This document shows positions 46,138 through 51,179 of a stretch of DNA of 51,179 nucleotides, piece by piece. Source of the DNA: Chloroflexota bacterium (GTDB lineage Bacteria; Chloroflexota; Anaerolineae; CG2-30-64-16); NCBI GenBank assembly GCA_026389845.1, contig JAPLHB010000208.1, positions 1 through 51,179 of the forward strand, written 5' to 3'. The notes beneath the pieces are model-generated. The model made no database searches and was not told the origin of the DNA. It saw nothing but the letters and a program-made list of their open reading frames with translations. The translations under genes were made by a program, and so were the position numbers. Numbering within the stretch: the first letter of the stretch is position 1; each line of letters begins with the position of its first letter.

Positions 46138-47745
46138 ATGACGCGGCCGATTGGGGAACGGGGGACCGACCTGGCGCGCCGGCCACGCGGCCGGCGTTGG
46201 AGCGCGGGAGCGATCATCGCCTTGACGCTCGGCCTAGCCGTTGAGCTGACGCTGCTGGCTGCGGCCGCGGGTTTGGTCTCCCTCTACCGCGGCGATGCGA
46301 TCCTGCCCGGCGTCCGCGCCATGGGCGTTGACCTGGGCGGACTCACGCGCGATCAGGCGGCTGCCACCTTGCGCGACGCCTGGCAGGCGCAGCCGGTGAC
46401 GCTCGACGCCGGCGCGGATGGCACGTGGCCGGTCGCGCCGGATGCAGCCGGTTTGCGGCTGGATGCCGAGGCCACTGCCGCGCACGCCTACGCCGCCGGC
46501 CGCGCCCCGGCCACGCTTGCCGGGTTCCGCGACGCGGTTGAGCGGCTGGTTGCGCTTGCCGCGCGCGCCTTGCCAGTTGCCTCCTTGCCCCGCTCCGCGC
46601 TCCCCACGCCCGCGCTCCACGAGGTTGCGCCCGTCTGGCGCTTCAACGCGCAGCCGCTCGCCGCCACCTTGCGTCCCATCGCCGATCAGCTTGCCACGCC
46701 GATGCAAAACGCCCGCATCTGGATCACGGATGGGCGGGTGGAGTCGTCGCCCGGATCTGCCGGCCGCAGCCTCGATCTCGCGGCGACGATAGCCCAGGCA
46801 GAGCGAGACGCCGACCAGCTTGCAGCCGAGCGCTGGCTGCAACTGACCGTCGTCGCCGCACCCCCGCGCGTGGCCGACGTAAGCGCGGCCGTGAAGCGGG
46901 CGCAGACGCTTCTGAGCAAGAGCGTGACGGTGCAACTTTATGACCCCATCAACGACGAGCGCGTGCGCTGGACCGCCGACCCGAAGATCATCGGCGGGTG
47001 GCTGGCGTTGCAGACAGACAGTGGAGGGTGGCGCGTGGGGCGTGAAGCGGTGGCAGCCTGGGTGCAAGAGCAGGCAGAGGCGTTGGGCGACGGCCGCACC
47101 ATCGAAGCGGAGAAAGCGATAGATGCGGTCATCGAGGCGGTGATGGGGCAGAAGGCCGAGGTGAAGCTACGCGTACTGCACCGCGAGCGCACGCATACTG
47201 TTAACTCGGGTGAAACCGTTGCCAGCATCGCCACACAATACGGCATCCCCTACCCGTGGATCCAGAAAGCCAATCCGGGGCTGGGCGAGATGATGTACGT
47301 CGGCCAGAAGATCGTCATCCCGTCGGCCGACGCATTGCTGTCGCTGCCGGTCATTGATAACAAACGCATCAAGGTCAGCATCAGCCAGCAGCGGATGTGG
47401 GCCTACGAGAACGGCGCAGTCAAATGGGCATGGGTGGTCAGCACGGGCATTCCCTCCAGTCCCACCTCGCCCGGCATCTTCCAGATCCAATCGCACGAAG
47501 CAAACGCCTACGCGGCCAGTTGGGATTTGTGGATGCCGTACTTCATGGGCATCTACCGGCCCGTGCCCGATCACGCGTTTATGAACGGCTTCCACGGCTT
47601 CCCCACCCGCGGCGACCGCCAACTGCTCTGGACAGGCAACCTCGGCGGCCCCGTCACCTACGGCTGCATTCTCCTCAGCACCGACAACGCGCTGACACTC
47701 TACGCATGGGCGGAAGATGGGGTTGTGGTAGAAGTAACGCCGTAG
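46138..47745 (+). CDS. L,D-transpeptidase (YkuD) with peptidoglycan-binding and LysM domains
   Basis: A 535-aa membrane-anchored cell-wall enzyme. After a basic N-terminus there is one helix (IIALTLGLAVELTLLAAAAGLVSLY). VanW/YoaR-type peptidoglycan-binding domains follow (GVRAMGVDLGGLTRDQAAATL; WRFNAQPLAATLRPIADQL). A LysM motif is at HTVNSGETVASIATQYGIPY. The YkuD domain is at the C-terminus (KVSISQQRMWAYENGAVKWAWVVSTG; FHGFPTRG; VTYGCILLSTDNAL). The catalytic Cys is present, but the usual SHGCIR is TYGCIL, so His is Tyr and Arg is Leu. The start at 46138 skips repeat-encoded residues. It would form 3-3 cross-links or attach proteins if active. Confidence 0.9.
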   Translation: MTRPIGERGTDLARRPRGRRWSAGAIIALTLGLAVELTLLAAAAGLVSLYRGDAILPGVRAMGVDLGGLTRDQAAATLRDAWQAQPVTLDAGADGTWPVAPDAAGLRLDAEATAAHAYAAGRAPATLAGFRDAVERLVALAARALPVASLPRSALPTPALHEVAPVWRFNAQPLAATLRPIADQLATPMQNARIWITDGRVESSPGSAGRSLDLAATIAQAERDADQLAAERWLQLTVVAAPPRVADVSAAVKRAQTLLSKSVTVQLYDPINDERVRWTADPKIIGGWLALQTDSGGWRVGREAVAAWVQEQAEALGDGRTIEAEKAIDAVIEAVMGQKAEVKLRVLHRERTHTVNSGETVASIATQYGIPYPWIQKANPGLGEMMYVGQKIVIPSADALLSLPVIDNKRIKVSISQQRMWAYENGAVKWAWVVSTGIPSSPTSPGIFQIQSHEANAYAASWDLWMPYFMGIYRPVPDHAFMNGFHGFPTRGDRQLLWTGNLGGPVTYGCILLSTDNALTLYAWAEDGVVVEVTP

Positions 47746-47760
47746 ACGTTATTTTGCAAC

Positions 47761-48978
47761 TCAAGAAACGCGCCGCGCCCAGATGCGCACGCGCAACTCC
47801 TCGCCAATCATCTCAAACTCCGGCTCCCGACCGGCCAACTGGCGAGATAGGCGGACGATCAACCGCGGCACCCCGGTGCCGATCGCACTCATGTAGCCCA
47901 ATTGCGTGAGCAGTGTCGCGATCGCTCGGTTGCGCTCGGCATGAACCCCCAGCTTGATGTTGTCCAGCGTGACCGAATTGGGCAGACGGCCAGGGCTGCG
48001 CACTTCGATGCGATCGCTGAACAAAAAGACTCGGATCTGCGACCCACTCAGGCTATAATCACGGTGGGCGACCGCATTGACCACTGCCTCGCCCAACGCC
48101 TTGCGATCATACAGCACGATGTCCTCGCGGCCGAAGCCGTGTTCGCGCGCGGGCATCCGAATGTTGCGCTCCAAGAAGACGCGGGTATCATCAATGATGC
48201 TCGGCAGCCGGCCCATGATCTCGCGGCGATCCAGGATGTCCGAATCCTCATCGCGTCCGGCAAAAGCCACGGCCGACAGGCGGCTTTGCGGCAGCCAACG
48301 CTGCGGCGTCTGGCCGAAAACCAGCAGCGCGGCGATACTGAGCATCTGCTCGCCGTCAAGGTCGTGCAACAGCCGCAGGTTGCGCAACAACTGCGGAAGA
48401 TCCAAGCCGCTCTGCGCCAGTTGTTCCTCCAACGTCAGGCCGAACTGGACGCGGTGATAGGCCTCGAAGGCCGGTAGGGAAAGCTCGGCCAACGTGGCGC
48501 CGAGCACCGGGCTTTCGTCGTAGTGCAACTCGCCGGCTGCCTGCGCAATGCGCATCAACTCGCGGCCTGTGGCGTCTTTCTTGTCCCGCCCCACGCGCAC
48601 GTAGAAACGGCCGCCGGCCGTCCGGTAGGGCTTCAGTCGGTTGAGCGCCGGCCTGACGGTCAACGCAAGAATGATCCGGCCGGCCAGGGCGAGTTGCTCG
48701 ATGATCGGGCTAACAGGGGGGATGCAGCGATCGCGACAGAGGTTGGTAAGGGTCTGAAAGACTACGTCGGGATCGGCCACGCCCACGATGCTGCCGTCGT
48801 CCTCGACGCCAACATAGAGCACCCCACCGTCGCTGTTGGCGAACGCCACGATCTCGCCTGCCACGCTTTCCTGGTTGTCAATCAGGCGCTTGAATTCCTG
48901 CTCCTGGCCCTCGCCCTCTGCGATCATGCGGAGCAGATCAACTTCGCCCAATATCGTAGTCATTTCATCCATCTCCAT
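47761..48978 (-). CDS. AlbA_2/Schlafen-like ATP-binding protein
   Basis: A 405-aa protein. The N-terminal AlbA_2 domain is EGEGQEQEFKRLIDNQESVA, then EIVAFANSDGGVLYVGVEDDGSIVG. A linker and winged region follow. The C-terminus is the HATPase_c_4 domain: EAVVNAVAHRDYSLSGSQIRVFLFSDRIEVRSPGRLPNSVT, then RNRAIATLLTQLGYMSAIGTGVPRL. Members are usually called transcriptional regulators or putative helicases and often occur in accessory or defence regions. The mechanism is not established. The start could be 48978 or the nearby ATGs at 48972 and 48963. Confidence 0.87.
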   Translation of the reverse strand: MEMDEMTTILGEVDLLRMIAEGEGQEQEFKRLIDNQESVAGEIVAFANSDGGVLYVGVEDDGSIVGVADPDVVFQTLTNLCRDRCIPPVSPIIEQLALAGRIILALTVRPALNRLKPYRTAGGRFYVRVGRDKKDATGRELMRIAQAAGELHYDESPVLGATLAELSLPAFEAYHRVQFGLTLEEQLAQSGLDLPQLLRNLRLLHDLDGEQMLSIAALLVFGQTPQRWLPQSRLSAVAFAGRDEDSDILDRREIMGRLPSIIDDTRVFLERNIRMPAREHGFGREDIVLYDRKALGEAVVNAVAHRDYSLSGSQIRVFLFSDRIEVRSPGRLPNSVTLDNIKLGVHAERNRAIATLLTQLGYMSAIGTGVPRLIVRLSRQLAGREPEFEMIGEELRVRIWARRVS

Positions 48979-49075
48979 GACGCAATCTCACCGTGAGTCT
49001 ACCCACTGGGACACATCATACACCCGCGAACCGCAAAGCGCAAGCCGCCGCAGACCCGCGCCGGCGCCGGAAAAC

Positions 49076-49113
49076 AGCGAAGCTGTCGCCGCAACAGGCA
49101 CGACAGCTTCGCT
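49076..49113. repeat. Perfect 13-bp inverted repeat between the epimerase and AlbA_2 genes
   Basis: AGCGAAGCTGTCG and CGACAGCTTCGCT are exact complements around a 12-nt loop. Related words (GCTGTCG, CAGCTTCGCCC) recur at 49,150-49,195. It could terminate the epimerase transcript. The remainder of 48,979-49,203 holds no gene. Confidence 0.75.
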
Positions 49114-49203
49114 CAGACTTGGATTTTCACAGCAGTCCCCCAAAGACTGCAACGCTGTCGCCGCCCCGCGGACAACAGCTTCGCCCGTCCCCGCGTCACC
49201 CTA

Positions 49204-51093
49204 TCACCCCGTCACCGTGTCCCCCCGATACTCCGGCACCACCTCGTGGAGCAACCGTCGCACCTCCCCCGCCACCCCCCGCTGTGCCGCCGCGACCAAG
49301 GCATCCACCTCAACCTGCCACCTTTCTTCAACGTGTTCCGCCCCATTCCGGCACACGAAGATCTTCTCATGCTGGGTACGGGAGTAGTCCTCGTTTTCCA
49401 GGAACAGCTCCTCGAACAGCTTCTCCCCCGGCCGCAACCCCGTATACACCACCTCAATATCCCAATCCTCCCCCGCTGCCCCTCTCCTCGTCTCCTCGTC
49501 TCCCTCTCTCACGTGCGGCCTCAGCCCCGACAGGCGGATCAAATCGCACGCCAGGTCCGCGATCCGCACCGGCTCACCCATGTCCAGCGCAAAGACCTGG
49601 CCGCCCTTGCCGATCACTGCTGCCTGCAACACCAACTGTACCGCCTCGGGGATCGTCATGAAGTAGCGCCGCATGTCGGGGTGTGTCACCGTCACCGGCC
49701 CACCCGCCGCGATCTGCCGCTGGAAGAACGGCACTACGCTGCCCCGGCTGCCCAACACGTTGCCGAATCGCACGACGGTGCAGAGGGGCAACGGTGCAAG
49801 GGGGAGGGGGGCAGGGGGGCCGTCGTCCCCGCTCCCCCGCGCCCGCCCCGCGTGCGTGACTACTATCTCCGCCACGCGCTTCGACGCGCCCATGACGCTG
49901 GTCGGGTTGACCGCCTTGTCCGTCGAGATCATCAGGAACCGCACGACCCCCGTCGCGACCGCCGCCTCGACCACATTGCGCGTGCCCAGCACGTTGTTGG
50001 TGATCGCCTCGACCTCGTTGCTCTCCATCAGCGGCACGTGCTTGTGCGCGCCCGCGTGAAACACGATCTCCGGCCGATACACCTCGAACACGGCCCGGAT
50101 GCGCTCGGCGAAGCGGATGTCCGCGATGACGGGCGTGATGCGTACTGCGTGTTGCGCATTGCGTACTGCGTATTGCGGATTTGCGATTTGCAGATTTGCA
50201 GTTTGCAGATTGGCAGATTGCGGATTTGCAGTTTGCGGATTTGCAGTTTGCAATTCGTTCGCTATCTCAAAAATGCTATTCTCCCCATGCCCCACCAGCA
50301 CCAGCTCGGCCGGTTCGCAGCGGACGATCTGCCGGCACAACTCGGAGCCGATGGAGCCGCCCGCGCCGGTGACGAGCACCCGCTTGCCCCGCAACATGCC
50401 GCTCACCGCGCTGGTGTCGGTACGCACCGGTTCGCGGCGCAACAGATCCTCGATCCGCACGTCGCGCAACTGGTTGATGCTGACGCTGCCGTCCAGCAGC
50501 TCGTAGATGCCAGGGATGATACGCGCCTGTACGCCCGCCTCGCCGCAGATACGCACGATGTCGCGAATCTCCGCCCCTCGCGCGGTAGGCATGGCGATGA
50601 TCACCTGCCCGACCTGGTGCTTCTTGACCGCAGCGGGGATGGCGTGGCGGTCGCCCAACACCGGTACGCCGTGGATCTTCACGTCGTGCTTGCCCAGGTC
50701 GTCGTCCAGGAAGCCGACCGGCTCCAGGCCCAGGTGCGGGTTATTTTGCAGCTCGCGCACGATCATGGCGCCCGCGTCGCCCGCGCCCATGATGAGCACC
50801 GGTTGTGGGGGACTTTCGGGTCTTCGGCCATTGACCCAACGCTGACGGTACAGCCGCATTGCCAGTCGCACGCTGAACCGTCCACCGCCCACGACCAGCA
50901 CGGTCAACATGCCATCCAGAAAGGGGACGGAGCGCGGAAAACCCAGTGGGATCAGCCCCAGCGGGCGTAACGCGCCGAAGAAGAGCAGAGTTTCGAGGGT
51001 CAGGGCCGAGAGCGTCGCGAAAACGATCAGGCCCCCCTCCTCAACTGTCCATTCGCTGGAATTTCTAGCGTAATCGCGAATTAGCTGGTAAGC
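49204..51093 (-). CDS. CapD/FlaA1-type nucleoside-diphosphate-sugar epimerase/dehydratase, 5' end lost
   Basis: Open frame of 629 residues with no convincing start. ATG 50910 is internal, because the frame upstream encodes a membrane helix (LIVFATLSALTLETLLFFGA) typical of the family. Next come a CoA-binding-like Rossmann domain (QPVLIMGAGDAGAMIVREL) and the SDR domain with VLVTGAGGSIGSELCRQIV, AGAHKHVPLMESN, STDKAVNPTSVMGASKR and RFGNVLGSRGSVVPFF. It should make UDP-4-keto-6-deoxy sugars for surface glycans. The first membrane helices (about 70-100 residues) are missing; an 81-bp tandem repeat begins at 51,044. Repeat-encoded insertions lie at 50,140-50,262 and 49,788-49,850. Confidence 0.88.
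   Translation of the reverse strand, partial: AYQLIRDYARNSSEWTVEEGGLIVFATLSALTLETLLFFGALRPLGLIPLGFPRSVPFLDGMLTVLVVGGGRFSVRLAMRLYRQRWVNGRRPESPPQPVLIMGAGDAGAMIVRELQNNPHLGLEPVGFLDDDLGKHDVKIHGVPVLGDRHAIPAAVKKHQVGQVIIAMPTARGAEIRDIVRICGEAGVQARIIPGIYELLDGSVSINQLRDVRIEDLLRREPVRTDTSAVSGMLRGKRVLVTGAGGSIGSELCRQIVRCEPAELVLVGHGENSIFEIANELQTANPQTANPQSANLQTANLQIANPQYAVRNAQHAVRITPVIADIRFAERIRAVFEVYRPEIVFHAGAHKHVPLMESNEVEAITNNVLGTRNVVEAAVATGVVRFLMISTDKAVNPTSVMGASKRVAEIVVTHAGRARGSGDDGPPAPLPLAPLPLCTVVRFGNVLGSRGSVVPFFQRQIAAGGPVTVTHPDMRRYFMTIPEAVQLVLQAAVIGKGGQVFALDMGEPVRIADLACDLIRLSGLRPHVREGDEETRRGAAGEDWDIEVVYTGLRPGEKLFEELFLENEDYSRTQHEKIFVCRNGAEHVEERWQVEVDALVAAAQRGVAGEVRRLLHEVVPEYRGDTVTG
50140..50262. repeat. In-frame microrepeat insertion within the epimerase gene
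   Basis: About fifteen variants of GATTTGCAGTTTGCGG and GCGTATTGC words are read in frame as NELQTANPQTANPQSANLQT and onward to NAQHAVR. The insert follows VLVGHGENSIFEIA and precedes ITPVIADIRF, which are adjacent in ordinary CapD proteins. Confidence 0.88.
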
Positions 51094-51179
51094 TCAGGGC
51101 ATGACAACTGAGCTTACGATTACCACTGTCCATTCGCTGGAAGTTCTAGCGTAATCGCGAATTAGCTGGTAAGCTCAGG
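51044..51179. repeat. 81-bp tandem direct repeat at the right window edge
   Basis: The unit beginning ACTGTCCATTCGCTGGAA starts at 51,044 and again at 51,125, with one mismatch in 55 bp (AATTT versus AAGTT). Each unit contains GTAAGCTCAG, with CTGAGCTTAC as its inverted partner. It cuts the 5' end of the epimerase gene. This may be the end of a mobile element or an assembly artefact at a contig end. Confidence 0.8.

Noticed and set aside
49246..50970. Long open frame opposite the epimerase
   Set aside because: Antisense shadow, His/Arg/Gln-rich, no recognised domain.

Overview
The window is GC-rich, densely coded bacterial DNA. It most likely comes from a Chloroflexota (Anaerolineae-like) genome. 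The basis is overall style: GT-rich glycan genes, an FmdB zinc ribbon, a secreted FG-GAP/BACON protein ending in YAPLMLK, and intergenic gaps full of short inverted repeats. No rRNA or tRNA gene was seen, so this placement is an inference.

Region 1 (1-11,330) is a type I-E CRISPR-Cas locus on the minus strand. In transcription order it holds a small winged-helix gene, a cas3 whose N-terminus is fused to an HTH-WYL regulator, cse1, cse2, cas7e, cas5e, cas6e, cas1, cas2, a short leader and an array of at least 14 repeats that runs off the left edge. Three features stand out. The WYL regulator is fused in frame to the Cas3 nuclease-helicase. That cas3 carries a small internal deletion with a frameshift just before the DEVH box. 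A solitary CRISPR-repeat-like hairpin abuts the cas1 ribosome binding site.

Region 2 (11,700-20,000) carries mostly plus-strand metabolic and envelope genes: an inositol-monophosphatase-family enzyme, an uncharacterised protein, MTA phosphorylase, a DsbA-like thioredoxin (minus), an O-antigen-ligase-like protein, GtrA, a GT4 glycosyltransferase and a membrane protein. Region 3 (20,080-32,000) is mainly minus strand: dacA, a fused rluB-cmk, plsC and glmS. The glmS leader contains a glmS ribozyme whose conserved core is interrupted by about 150 nt of repeat-rich inverted-repeat DNA. An ADH, secD/secF, rhaM and an orphan E2 acyltransferase follow.

Region 4 (32,200-51,179) holds an amber-interrupted secreted FG-GAP protein, mazG, an EamA transporter, smc, a zinc-ribbon protein, prfB with the classical +1 programmed frameshift, ftsY and rnc (divergent, with nearly coincident -35 boxes), a REC-histidine kinase, an L,D-transpeptidase, an AlbA_2/Schlafen-like ATPase and a CapD/FlaA1-type epimerase. 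The epimerase gene is cut at the right edge by an 81-bp tandem repeat.

Across the window, at least six copies of a terminal-inverted-repeat element (ends near TGTCATTCTGAGCGGGT) and many micro-repeats built from a few short words (GATTGCAGATTGCGG, GGAAGCTGGATACTGG, AGTTCCCTC, ACGTGAAACGTAA) fill gaps. They also intrude into coding sequence and the ribozyme.
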